The notes under the pieces are model-generated. The model ran no database searches, had not been told where the DNA came from, and saw nothing but the letters and a program-made list of their open reading frames with translations. A DNA stretch of 64,000 nucleotides, from assembly GCA_021613335.1 (NCBI GenBank), contig JAJTWR010000293.1, positions 724,501 through 788,500 on the forward strand, given 5' to 3'. The position numbers were made by a program, and so were the translations under genes. The stretch's first letter is position 1; each line of letters begins with the position of its first letter. Positions 13,695 to 24,488 of this stretch are shown one piece after another. This DNA is from Whitmania pigra (taxonomy: Eukaryota; Annelida; Clitellata; Hirudinida; Haemopidae).

Positions 13695-16600
13695 CCACAT
13701 CATCATTTCAACCAAATTACTTGTTCTGTCATAAAATAAAACCAATTGGGTCTCTGTGACCCTTGTGGAATTTATGACCATAGTTAGAGAATATTAGGCA
13801 TCAGTGATTAGTAACATTAGTAGCAAAACAACTAATGGTAGATCCAAATCAATTAGATGATTCAGTTATTCAAAAATAATCAATTAATTAATTAACTAAA
13901 TATATACTTCAAAATTTTTCTTTCAAAAATAGCTTGCTTTGAACATCAAATAAACCCGACGAGTGAAACATGGCTGGCAGTGTGGCTCCTAAGATGAGCA
14001 CAAAAAACTTGCCAACGGTTTTAAACTCACAATGTCCAGAGGCTCCAGGACGACCTTGACATTTGAAAGATCCCTGGTAAGAAGATCTTGTTGCTGATAA
14101 AGGTGTTGTTGCTGAAGGTTGTGCTGTTGATGATGATGATGGTGATGTTGCTGCTGCTGCTGTATTTGCCTGACCTGTGCCATCTGTTGCTGTTGTTGTT
14201 GGGTCTGTCGTGGCTGGTGCTGGTTCGGTATTGCCATCGGAGATCCGGAGAAGGGAGACGACTGGGGTACCAACTGTTGGAAGGTTGCATAACCGGTGGT
14301 CGCGTACGGGGAGGTCGGGAGAGGAGTGGACATGATGGACTGATCGAAGGCGCTGCTGCCGGTGTTGCCCATCCGGATGACGGGCTCTGCCCCAGCAGGA
14401 GGGGCCGAGGAGGCCTGAGCCGGCGAGGACTCTGGGTTAGGATGACACAAATAATGTGACGTATTTCTTGCTGGAAGTTTAAAATTGTTGTCAACCCTTT
14501 CACTTAGTAAAATCTCTAGTTTTAAAAATTAACTTTCACGAAAATGTTCCATTCAAATGTTAACTTAAAACTTATTTTTAGTCCACAGTTTGGCAGATCC
14601 TATCCAAGTACTCACCTACAAAGGATTTGTTGCTATTTTTGACGACTCCTGTCATGCCAGAGGGAGGAGTTCCTGCAATTTTGAAACTTCCGTCGCCTGT
14701 GGCCGATTGAATGGGGCCCATAAAATTGGCCATTAGGGGGTGAGATGCGTTCTGGTTAGGATACTGGGCAGTAATTAAACCTCCAGGAAAGTGGTTTAAT
14801 TCTCCAGTCCTGAGCTGATTGGAGGCTTGAAGCATAGCTCCTCCCATTAACAATGCTCCTGCTCCCTGATTGGATGCCATCTGTTGCATGAGGGCGGGGT
14901 TTATTCCATTCATAAGGTACTCAAAATCTAAAAATGTAAATAAGATAAAAATGTATGTCAGAAAGAGCAGAATACCCAGGTTATAAATTTTCATCAAGAG
15001 TATAATATTAATAATATTAAATTATTGTGTTTTTATAAAATTCAAAATCATAGACGAGGAAATCACTTTAATCACATTGCTTTCATTAGAAGTCACATCA
15101 TATGTCAATTTCAAAGCTGTCAACCTTGATTTTGATAGGGATGGCCCTGCATGGGATGGGACTGATGCTCATAAGACAAGCAGGGTCCATTAACCGAAGA
15201 CTGCATACTGTTATAGGCTCCCTCTTCAAGCATTCTACAACAACTTCTACATTTAAAATAATCATTAACTTTACAATGTGTAAATTTGTTTATTTATTGC
15301 TCTTAATTTTAATATTCATTACTAAGTGTGACTCACCTCTGATTGGATGGATACAGCTCATTGTGACCCACAAGGGCATAGCCTGAAAAATACCATTAGT
15401 AAATCAAAAAAAGCTCAACTGATAAAACATTGTGATTTCTGAATTCTGTGATTTCTGAATCTGTATCAAAAACTAAATCAACAAAAAATTAAGTCTCTTA
15501 AAAGTTGCTAAACAGACACCTGGATTGTTGTTGCTGCTATTGAAGGTTGGCCTAGGCTTGAAAATGCTGCCATCATTAAGAACGATCGTCTTCAGCAACT
15601 CTGGGGCACCTGGGCCAGCCACAGGATCAGCACCATCACCCTCTCCTGGGTCGCTGTTTTTTGAGGTAAAACAAATAAATCTCACTAAATAAATAAATAA
15701 ATGTGTGTTGTTGTGATGTGTATTGAATCAAATCATGTTCCTTTGTTCAAATATCTGTTCATTATGTCCATCAGTTGACCCACTTTAGCTTTTCATTGTT
15801 CATTCACTCCTTTTTTCCATCAATCAATCAATCATTCCAATTGTTCACTCATTATTCAAATATCAACTATTACAATAAAACGAAGAAATCTAAAAAAAAA
15901 AAAAGCATCAACAATACACTTCATCATCATGATCATCACCACCCAGCTATCACTAGTAGCACAGTCATCATAGTCACCATTGTTATTATCATCATCACCA
16001 TCATCAGCATAATCACCATCATCATCAACATAACAATGCCACTCTCATCCTTCCTCAAAGGCACAAAGGAAGTGTCAGGCATTCAATGCAGGCCATTTCA
16101 GTGGAGAAAAAAAAACAAAAAATCAGCCGAGCGTGAAAGTACATCGCATCGCTTCTGTCGGGTACTAACACATGGTCGCTGCTGGTGATGCGGAGGACTT
16201 GGAGCAGTTCCTGCACGAGGTTTGGATTCGTCGAGTTCGAGGGCACGTTGAGGGCTTTCTGCGCCTCGGAGGTCAACCATGTGCTGTGGAGGAGGCTGCT
16301 CTTTCGGGTTTGAGGCAGAGGATTCGGGAACGGAAGTTCTGACAGCACTGAGCACGTAAAAATTTAAAATAATTAGTTTAATCAATAATCAAATAATTAT
16401 TAAATACAATTAACTGCATCCTATTTGGATAGAAGGCACTCAAAAGATAGGACACATACAAATGCAAATAATCTCTTCATTTTAATAATATTTTCTTGAC
16501 ATTTTCCTATGTTTCAAGGTAAAATTGCAATTAAAAGCTTGAATGAAGCCACAATGTTCAGTTCACTTTTAATAAAGTAAACAAATAATTTTATTGTTTA

Positions 16601-17057
16601 GAAGATATTTTAGAAACAATGCTGACCCAAAACACAAATGAAATAAGAAACAATAACCACATCAATTGCAGCATAAGGTATGATTAATGCACTTAATTAA
16701 ATTACCAATCATTGATTTATTAAATTTCTTAATTCTATGGGATTACTTAAACTATACCTTTTTATACACCATTAATGCTCAACCAAATAAAATATGCATA
16801 AACATTGACATCAACATTTTCATTAACACTGAAGATTACGCTTTACAATTATGCCAAGCAACACATAACTTTGCTGTCAACGATGTATACTTGTAAACAA
16901 AAATCATGATTTTAAAAAATAATAGGCTAATAAATAAAAAATGGCCGGGGATTATTTCAGCCATGATGTTAATGCAACAAATAAAATACTAACGATTTGT
17001 GAGGCTAGAAATGCCAGCCAAGGTTATAATTGGCACACTGGATGGATCTGTGTTCAT
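822..17057 (-). CDS. NIPBL: NIPBL / Nipped-B (Scc2) cohesin-loading factor, complete, ~41 coding exons
   Basis: Large HEAT-repeat protein that, with MAU2/Scc4, loads the cohesin ring onto chromatin in the nucleus. Translated minus-strand exons match the animal NIPBL family end to end: the N-terminal MAU2-binding segment (ITLAGISSL), the central start of the HEAT region (FSKYEKHRQLILEDILSSLA, VNKPEWPAAELLLSLLG, RRFYIAQWLRD), the FDIYLTQIL and YYDMLSERIL helices, and the C-terminal DEPLFIIHQIDIILSVSG block. All exons join in phase through GT-AG sites; the start ATG is 17055-17057. Ending at the unspliced TAA (1244-1246) gives 2,239 residues; using an internal donor plus a last exon 822-1049 gives 2,298. 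Human NIPBL is about 2,800; the deficit is in the low-complexity N-terminal third. It lies head-to-head with RPL37. Family identity is secure; exact exon edges are hand-called. Confidence 0.95.
3026..3130 (+). repeat. Dispersed repeat copy in NIPBL intron 35
   Basis: ATTTATAAAGCGAC followed by ATGTGCATAGCATCAGAAGC matches the 25.48-kb repeat (GTGTGCATAGCATCAGAGGC). It sits between exons 3266-3478 and 2717-2863. Its right boundary is not visible. Confidence 0.5.
3609..3678. repeat. 35-bp tandem duplication in NIPBL intron 34
   Basis: Two adjacent, essentially identical 35-bp units beginning ATCATGTATTATTGTATTAC, at 3609 and 3644. Confidence 0.85.
6130..11642 (-). other. NIPBL: NIPBL exons 13-27 (start and middle of the HEAT-repeat body)
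   Basis: Coding exons in transcript order: 11533-11642, 11189-11275, 10806-11034, 10438-10595, 10288-10368, 9289-10125, 8728-9125, 8353-8455, 7925-8023, 7549-7695, 7209-7343, 6920-7075, 6686-6791, 6459-6586, 6130-6270. This is the best conserved part and folds as the hook-shaped HEAT solenoid in known Scc2 structures. Landmarks: KDMPKQVFIEDVIDKVV (exon 15), SPFFVENIPELQLNALKL (17), the 279-residue exon 18, FYIAQWLRD (19), FDIYLTQ (20), STSVREAAIELVGKF (22), MVRRVNDEEGI (23), KLVNETFQSMWF (24), ELAVPLMEHP (27). Exon 19 also encodes a Lys-rich then Asp/Glu-rich low-complexity insert. Exon lengths and phases are internally consistent throughout. Confidence 0.92.
8128..8210. repeat. (AAT)n microsatellite in NIPBL intron 20
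   Basis: Long AAT run with one interruption, between exons 8353-8455 and 7925-8023. Confidence 0.9.
11973..17057 (-). other. NIPBL: NIPBL exons 1-12 (MAU2-binding head and disordered N-terminal third)
   Basis: Coding exons in transcript order: 16994-17057, 16170-16347, 15520-15653, 15337-15382, 15125-15234, 14616-14927, 14031-14431, 13601-13654, 13305-13338, 12854-12958, 12357-12590, 11973-12167. Exon 1 continues upstream as 5'UTR to an acceptor at 17073-17074, so a noncoding first exon lies farther right. Exons 1-2 carry the conserved head (SLTNLLSELPFPNPLP), the family's MAU2/Scc4-binding part. Exons 3-9 are low complexity: Gly/Ala/Met/Asn-rich, then a Gln/His-rich run in exon 7. Exon 10 has the short conserved DLKIKLSK segment; exon 11 is Ser/Asp/Arg-rich with RRRRS; exon 12 has an octahistidine run followed by the conserved FYSLIDQVIEA helix. 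Joins 1-2 and 2-3 restore the codons Leu and Val. Exons 4, 8 and 9 are under 55 nt and therefore less certain. Confidence 0.85.
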
Positions 17058-17072
17058 GATCAAGCCAGACAG

Positions 17073-18355
17073 CTGAAACAATGAACGTAGAAATTACAAC
17101 TTTTGTCAGGTTATAGAAAATATTCACTGATATGAGAATGTTTAACATGTTTCATTTCGACATATTCAAAGATCCACATGTAAGAATTTTTTTAAAAATG
17201 ACTCGTGTTCCATTTGCTTATTCATGTTTGTCAAACGTTTGCAGTATTTTCCACTGTGCCCATTGAAAACGTTTCTCCATTGCTTATTTCAATTAATGAT
17301 TAATTCAATTGACCAGAATTCAAGTTTGACAATTTTGTTTAACAAACAAATATCTAAAAATACTCTAATTGATATCATCTTGAATAGATAATAGTTGTGT
17401 ATATTATGTAATGATTTTAGATGATATCCAGTTTGGTTTAGGATATTTGATTGAGATTATATTTGTAAATTAAACATTTAAAAGCCAGAAAACCAAAATT
17501 GGATAGGAATGTTTAGAAACTTTAAAAGAGGTAAATAAAAACAAGCAACATAACACAAAATCTGGAATCTAAGACTTACTTTGATTGTTAAAAACGAATG
17601 CAAATTTCTAACGTGAGAATCTTAAGGAGTAACGTAAACAACGGCGAAAATGCAAATAATTACATAATTAAACGGGCGCTAAATTGTGAAAACTAAAAAA
17701 CATTAAACATCCCAACAATGATGTAACATTTAGCAAAGAATGTTATTTGATTTCTTGATGACAAAATCATTTAATGACAGATAATCTGCATCAGGGCACT
17801 CAAATGAAGCAGTAATCACCTTCAACGTTTATTCAATCTGTCCGATGTGTTTTGTGGTACATCATACATCCACCATTAAGCAGATCGGCTGGCATAAGAC
17901 GAATGATCCAATTAAGTAAGTTCAACAAGAATTTACTTTTTTGTAATTGGGCAATAAAATGGCTTTCTCAACTCTTTGTTAAATAATTTAATCCGATGCC
18001 ACAAACATAATCAACAAAAAGTATGGCGTTTACCTAAACCGTATCACTCACTCACAAAAAAGCATAATAACCCCTAAACAATAAAGTTTCTCAAATTTAA
18101 ACTTGTCCATTTATATAAGAGAATTTACAATTTTAAAAAGCATAAAAATTCAGTTTAGTGCTTGAAATTTATCAAGAACTGTGATGTAAACCAGACTGAA
18201 GTAATCCTATATCAACAAAATAAATTTTATTTGTTTTAAATATATTTAAAAAATAATACAATTTTTTATTTTTAAATTTATTTTTTTTTAGATTTTTTAA
18301 AAATAATTAAAGGCATCTCGGATTGTTTCATTGCTGCTAGGACATACTTGTTGAT
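17073..18355. promoter_or_regulatory. Intergenic/promoter interval between divergent NIPBL and RPL37
   Basis: AT-rich DNA between the second NIPBL exon (acceptor at 17073-17074) and the RPL37 start. It must hold the noncoding first NIPBL exon and both promoters. I see no TATA box in a convincing position and no other gene. It is unusually free of microsatellites compared with the rest of the window. Confidence 0.5.
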
Positions 18356-18370
18356 CTTTCTTTCTCTTCC
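18356..18370 (+). promoter_or_regulatory. 5'TOP-like pyrimidine tract at the RPL37 transcription start
   Basis: CTTTCTTTCTCTTCC is an uninterrupted 15-nt pyrimidine run ending 18 nt before the RPL37 ATG. Ribosomal-protein mRNAs typically start with C in such a tract, which gives mTOR-dependent translational control. Position and composition fit; the exact start nucleotide is inferred. Confidence 0.6.
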
Positions 18371-18388
18371 GTTCGGCGTTGAGCTACA

Positions 18389-18910
18389 ATGGTAAATATC
18401 GTGCTTTTCTTTTTGTGGTCGATGTGCTTGAAATCAAACGTCTTGTGGATTATAAAGTATCGATTTTAATAGGAATCTGATTTTACGATAGATTTGTAGT
18501 AGAATGGCTATCAAGCGAAGAACTGAATATCAAATTCTTTAACTTTCCACAGACCAAGGGTACATCAAGTTTTGGAAAGCGCCACAACAAAACCCACACG
18601 CTGTGCCGTAGGTGCGGTGGAAGGTGCTACCACATTCAGAAGAAAACATGCGCCCGTTGTGGATATCCTGAGGCTCGTATGAGGAAATGTAAGTTAACGT
18701 TACTTCGGTAGCGTGGTAATCGATAATGAATGTACCTAACGATTATTTGTCGTTAAAATAGACAACTGGAGCGAGAAGGCCTGCAGGAGGCGCACTCAGG
18801 GCATCGGCAGGATGAGGCACCTTAAGAAGGTCTTCAGAAGGTTCAGGAATGGCTTCAGGGAGGGAACAGTCCCCAAGAAGGTCAAGGCTGCTGCCCCAGC
18901 TGCTAAATAA
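18389..18910 (+). CDS. RPL37: Ribosomal protein L37 (eL37), three exons, complete
   Basis: Small zinc-binding protein of the 60S ribosomal subunit. Coding segments are 18389-18391 (the ATG alone), 18553-18688 and 18762-18910, with introns of 161 and 73 nt; the product is 95 residues. The sequence is near-canonical eL37: [15 protein letters not shown], a zinc ribbon of two CxxC pairs (Cys19, Cys22, Cys34, Cys37), [14 protein letters not shown] and a basic Ala/Lys tail. The first intron begins immediately after the initiator codon, so the start exon contributes only Met. A pyrimidine-rich 5'TOP-like tract lies just upstream, and an AATAAA overlaps the stop codon, with a second at 19256-19261. 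It is head-to-head with NIPBL and tail-to-tail with the next gene. Confidence 0.97.
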
Positions 18911-19387
18911 ATAACTGTTGAACGAGATTGATAGAAGTTTGGTTTACTATGCTTAAATACAAATCAGTCTTGCTTCCGATATGGTGTTTTTTTGGCATAT
19001 GGTTATTGGGAAGTCATGGTTTCAACTCTGGGATTGAAGTGTTATACGTTCCTTAGTGTAGTCTCATACCTCTTTCCTAAACATGTTAGATGTTTTATAG
19101 TAGTTGAAGTGAATTTATTTTTGAGCCATGCTAAAGCTTTCTAAAACAAGTATTCAAATGCTGTGTAAGTCCATGTTCATTGCATTGTTCAACATGATTT
19201 CTCTATTCACTGCATCAATGTTTTCTGAAAGAATTGGCATCTGGTTACCCTGAAAAATAAAGGTTATTTTTAGGTGTAGGTATTGTTGAGCTGTTGTTGC
19301 AAAAACCTTCTGCAAGGCATATTTAAGAGCATAGATTTTATGGATTTATCTGAGCATTGGGAGTGCCTAAGCCTTGTAAATGTGCTT

Positions 19388-19978
19388 TCAAGAATTTGTA
19401 CAAAGAACCTGCAGTTTCATTTCCATGGCAATGGCAAGAGACAGACCTTTGACCACCTTCACTGCCTTTCTGGCCAGGATGACATTGGATTCAATTTCCA
19501 ATCCAATGAGTGGATGTTCCTTCTTGATGACTGAGACTATTTCCTTGATCGTCTTGCTGGTGTCGTCAGGAGTCGCCACAAACCTGAAGATCATTGCTCA
19601 AATTCTTTAATAATTTCTTGTTTAGAAAGTCCATTACAATAATTGCCCCATATTTTCTGAGCCAAAGATATTTGTGAGGTGGAGTGGTGTGGCAGTTGCT
19701 CAATTCCATTTTTGCATATCCCGTTGATTGGGAAAGTGATGCTCTTACTTTTGATAGACTGCGGTTGACAGAGTCAATTCATTCTCAGCCTCTTCTACCT
19801 GAGTTTTCCTGAGTCGTTCCATTTTTGATTTGGTGGATGGGCCAGAATCACAGCACAGCAGCAGGCGAACATTTCGCTTGGTGAGGTAATACTGAGCCTC
19901 TGCAAGATCTCTCCTGATGTCCTCAATGAAATTCGACAGACCATCCATTCTCTTTAACTGCTTCTCCAGCTCAGACAT
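19388..19978 (-). CDS. Unidentified conserved-looking 141-residue protein, two exons
   Basis: Exon 1 is 19749-19978 (ATG at 19976-19978) and exon 2 is 19388-19583, joined by GT-AG sites with a split Lys codon; the ORF ends in TGA. Exon 1 encodes a charged, probably helical segment (LSNFIEDIRRDLAEAQYYL, then an unusual LLLCCD). Exon 2 encodes alternating helices with KKEHPLIGLEIE and a hydrophobic Ala/Val/Lys-rich end. There is no signal peptide, membrane segment or catalytic motif I can name. Both exons have balanced composition, unlike the surrounding low-complexity DNA, and the phase match supports a real gene. A minus-strand AATAAA lies at 19114-19119, so its 3'UTR probably overlaps that of the convergent RPL37. 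I do not recognise the family; a small helical or coiled-coil adaptor is only a guess. Confidence 0.7.
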
Positions 19979-22900
19979 AAGTCGAATGCCTTGCTATATA
20001 TTTATTGGAAAGTTTAATTTCTTTTTGGACCGTTAATACGCTTTAAAATATGACATTGCTATTTTAAATCTATTAAACTTATTGGTCATTAGATTACACG
20101 TCGGTCGTGAGCCATTTTAAGATGAAAATATACAACTATCGCAAGCCTTTCCTATTGGAATGAATTAGTTGACCGAAAATTTGATACGTCTAAAAATGAT
20201 TTCATTTTATAATTTTATTTGTATTTTGCAGGATGTGGTTATTTTTTAACGGCTTTTCGTGAAGCAATTTTACAATTACATCAAGTGAACTTCTACAACT
20301 TTCTAGAATTTCTAAAGTTAATTCATGCAGTTGAAGGAGCTTGGCCGTTTTCTTCCTGTGCTCGCTCTGTAATTCCATTCATTGGATTTAAAAGTAGGAT
20401 TTTACAAAAATAATTCTGCTTACATCTTAACATAATTATTGTTAGAAATTAAAATGTGGTTGTTATTTATTTTGACATGAAAATTATTCAAAGTAAAACT
20501 AATTTTTAGTTTAACCTGGAACCAAATTTCTCTATGAGTCTCCAAACTCGTAGATTTTCTACCCAAAACCTTATCGACTGCCCTTTGACTTTTAAAAATC
20601 GATCTCATGTTAAATCAGTCGCTACTGCATTAAATATTGTATCGACAAGGAAATCAATGTAGCGATAACACTGCAACGAACAGATTCGTGACGCATAAGT
20701 AGTAAAGGTGGGACTAATGGCACGAAGCTGAAAAGGCACATCTTGACCATCCTCGAGTCTGAGGATTCAGATTCTGTGTGACATAACCGGGCTGTATCAT
20801 GTGCCGTCAATATTTTCGGCATGGAATGTTGTTTGAAATCAATCGGGCTAGTGTTTACTCTTTTCTCCTGGTTAAACAAAACGTTCTATCGTTCAACGTG
20901 TTCAAACATCAGCTCGTTTAATATACAAAGCAGGATTATTCCGAAATTCCCAAACACATGTTGGTTGCCTACTGCAGATTATATTTCAGAACAAACCCAT
21001 GCCCACCCACTATGTTGCTAAAATATAATGTTTTTTTGGGAGGGCTACGCCCCTTACCACAGACGATATCCTCGCGTATATCATCGCGAACTATTTCGGT
21101 TGCAAATGATGCACCCCAATAAATTTCAAATCGAAAGATTTATTGATTCAAGGCAATCAATTCTGTTTTAGTCGATTTTCATCTGAACAAAATCCCATAC
21201 CACATTCATTGATGTCCATCACTGTTACCCCATCATTGCGTGGGGTAACTCAAACATCACTCTTCTTAAACCACAGTAAATGAAATGTTAAGTTGAGTTA
21301 CCTGCCTTCTACAAAGGGGCTTTAACTACTCTCTTAAGTTATGCGGACTAATCATAATCACTTCCTGGTCGATTCCTTGCATTTACTCATCGAACCAGAC
21401 AAAGTCAAAATTCATTTACTTATAAACAATCATTTTTATTCGGGAAAAGATCATCCAGTAACAAAACCTCAATTGTTGCGAACACGGTGAGTCCGCCATC
21501 ATTCAAAGGACACGCATCACATAATTGAATCGACATTCAACACGAGAATCGAGATACATTAAGATAGGACCACTATAGTTCTTTCACAATGAAGGAGTAA
21601 AATGGTTGCTGCGTCGACTTCTCACCATCGAAGAGGGTACAATAATTGCAACGCTGATTTAAAGTGGATGCATACAATGATCTCAAGAGGCAGAGAGCAG
21701 GGCCGGGCCAGGTCGGATCGGAACGAGCCCTGAGGTTTAAAATTCCTTGGCAAGGTGGGTGAGGGTAGGAAATCTACGCATGTCGAACATTTAAATAGAC
21801 TGCAAACTAAAATCGAATCATAAAGGCCAGCTGGTCGCCAGTCAGAGGTTGAAGAGCAAGTTCTGGAATCATAGGACGTCTGTCGCTCGGTAAAGTCATT
21901 GCAACAGGATCGTAGTGATGGAGAGATGGTGACCTTCAACCAATCCTCATTGTCAAAACAATAAACTTGGTAAAAACCCAAGAAGCAATACAGAAAATGG
22001 CGATGGCGACGACAACAAGAAAAATGAAATAAAAATCATTAAACCCACGAAAAATTCCACCTAACTATCTAACATTATTCTAATTTGGTCCAACCGTCGC
22101 CAGTCGAAAACAGCTATGTATGTCACAGATAGTAGTTCGAACGATGACAACAGGCAAAGAAAGTATACAGGAGATTTCGTCGAATACCATGTCACGGTGA
22201 ACACCTTCGGAACATTACGACGGCACAAAAGCATCTCACGACAAACGTACGAATCCCGTCCGACCGAGGGAAAGGCTTCAGAGGACAGAGACGTAAATGC
22301 AAACTTGTTGCTAAGTAAAACGACAACGTGGCAAAACAACCAGTTAGAACACTCTGGACATCAAAGAAGAGGAAGAAGAACAAGAAGTCTCGATCATTGT
22401 TTATTTCTCAAGAGGATGTCCTTAATGAGATGCATAATACAATTATTCAATGTCATTATAATTAGCAATTATTAATATAATTAATGCAGCCATAACGTAA
22501 TATAATAAAATATAATTAATGTAGATATTGTAATTATTTGAAGAGTGAAAGCTGAAAACTCAAATTGAGACTGTGATAAAGAAGCCAGTGGTAGCGGATG
22601 ATAGATTGCAAAGACGTGTCCGAGTTACGAGAAACTGTCGACGCCAGTCGTAGGGTTAGAAAACAATAAATAATATAATTAATAAAATTACGAATTGCAA
22701 TTATATAAATAATAATAAATAGTCAAAATAAGTAGATCAACATTCATCTATATGAAATGGAACCAGTCAATTTAATCCAGAGCCAAACAAAAAACATCTT
22801 AAGTTATGAGAATGACGACGAGGAAGAAGTTGAATCCAAAGACACGATAAGAGGATGAAAAACCCTGACCTGCAGGCTGGATTTATGTAACAAAGGAGAC

Positions 22901-23739
22901 TTTACCACCCGGTCGACGTCGTCCTTACCACTGTAAAAAGAGAAAAAAGCTTGGAAAATGAAGGTTCGAGATGACGACACATTCAGAAAGAACGAGACAG
23001 AATTAAGGAACAAACTTCAATCGTGAAGTTTGCACCGTGAATGAATTTTCTAATATTCAACTTAAATGGAAGAAGGATGATGATGCTGAAGGTGTTACCG
23101 ATGATAATGAAGATGAAGATGTTGATGGCGTTAATGACGACAATGATGATGACACTCATGAACTGTATTGCTGGTGGAATCAGCTTGGAAATTGATGTGG
23201 ATCGGAACAAATGACGAACATGAGGTGTTAAGAAATTTATGAGACTATCAATAGTGTGATGAATAAGGTGATATCTAATATTTTTATTATTATTGTCAGA
23301 GACAAGAACACGCAGAACCCAAGCAAATTGTAGATGAGACTAGACGAAGTTTCTCCTTGAAAGAATCGTCGAGCAGTCTGACTGCGGAGGAGAGACAATT
23401 CGGCCGAGAGAGTGATCGGTTTTAAAGCAAGACCTTCGGCGTCCGCCGATGTGAGTGAACGTAAATGCCGCACAATTGCCTCGTGAACCGTAAACATTCT
23501 GAGCGTAACTTTGAATATTGCACAAAGCCAGACGACGAAGATGACCAGAGAATGCGTCTTAAACGACGTCTCTCGTCGAATATTAAAGAACACAAAATCA
23601 GCAATTTTTACATTATGCCTGGGTTGCCAGCCCGTAGCTATTGGCAACAAAAAGAAGGACGCGTTGCGACAGAATTCCGAGAGGTCGAAATCATTGTCGT
23701 AGCAACGTAACCTCCCCGGCAATGCTAGCTCGATGCGGC

Positions 23740-23747
23740 TATAAAAA
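23740..23747 (+). promoter_or_regulatory. Candidate TATA box upstream of a small secreted-type ORF
   Basis: TATAAAAA in a locally GC-richer context, about 100 nt upstream of an ATG that opens a 51-codon ORF. A start site about 30 nt downstream (near 23770) would fit. No other promoter element is evident. Confidence 0.35.
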
Positions 23748-23848
23748 AGCCTAACAATAGCAGCAGAACGAGCAGACCGAAAGAAAGGAAGAAGCGTAAA
23801 AAAACAAATAATAATCAGCAAGCACGAGGAATTTCTGCACATTTTCTG

Positions 23849-24004
23849 ATGAACTGCACGAATAACAAACTCGGGGAATCAATGTTACTATCATTATCAA
23901 CACTAATCGTCTGTATTTTTGATATTAATTTAGAGAAAAACAATTTGGATCCAGTAATTTCGTTCGGTCGCGTTAATTGTTCGTCTTTGAATCGGAAGCG
24001 ATGA
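23849..24004 (+). CDS. Candidate small ORF (51 aa) with signal-like N-terminus
   Basis: The ORF runs from ATG 23849 to TGA 24002-24004. An internal Met begins a hydrophobic MLLSLSTLIVCIFDI segment resembling a signal peptide, followed by a short polar tail ending in SSLNRKR. Its position 3' of a TATA box is the only contextual support. The length is short enough to be chance and the opposite strand is also open; it may simply be part of the UGCG downstream flank. Confidence 0.2.
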   Translation: MNCTNNKLGESMLLSLSTLIVCIFDINLEKNNLDPVISFGRVNCSSLNRKR

Positions 24005-24187
24005 ATAACAAATTTATCCAACCGATGAATCCATTCTTCGAGCCCACACATGTTACAGTGTCCAGTAGAAGATGGCGTTCTTAGTGATTCTAATGACAGA
24101 ATAGCCTACTACAACTGAAAATCAAAATAACAAAAATAACCAGACTTAAGAGAAAGATGTTTTGAATGGTGTGATGAACTCGTGCAG

Positions 24188-24236
24188 ACAGTAGAACGAT
24201 TACTACCTCGTAGAACGATTACTACCTCGTAGAACC
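24188..24236. repeat. 19-bp tandem repeat, ~2.5 units
   Basis: TAGAACGATTACTACCTCG is repeated directly in the UGCG 3' flank, with a partial third unit. Confidence 0.8.
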
Positions 24237-24488
24237 TCGGGTCTTTTTACGATTTCCATTTCGTCTTTCGAGCAGAGCAAAATAGTCATCGTTTCCTATT
24301 TACAGGTTCGCATAACTGCGCAGACATACGTATGCACACGCGTATATACAGAAGCACAAGCACTGGACACAGATACATAATTGGACTCCTACGCTTTTCC
24401 TCATCGTGGCCGTCGACAGGCCGTTTCAACTACCTAGGGGACCATGCTAGGGCAAGACCTCCGAATTGCTAGGCCTCAGGCCGAGCCA

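Larger units (their letters stand above)
19979..24488. other. Intergenic region between the 141-aa gene and UGCG
   Basis: Contains a short hairpin (GTTACCCC/GGGGTAAC, 21224-21249), several mutually overlapping chance frames on both strands, the weak TATA/small-ORF candidate at 23.74-24.0 kb, a 19-bp tandem repeat, and presumably the UGCG 3'UTR near 24 kb. The longest frame (23237-23842, minus) has no splice or homology support. Confidence 0.5.

Noticed and set aside
18392..18552. Possible intronic snoRNA in RPL37 intron 1
   Set aside because: Ribosomal-protein introns often host snoRNAs, but no C box (RUGAUGA) paired with a D box is present.
21224..21249. GTTACCCC/GGGGTAAC hairpin
   Set aside because: An 8-bp stem with a 10-nt loop occurs by chance at this scale; no gene or terminator context.
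23237..23842. 201-codon minus-strand frame with a hydrophobic start
   Set aside because: Both strands are open here, composition is irregular, there is no splice or family support, and the end of the frame runs into AT microsatellite. Treated as chance.
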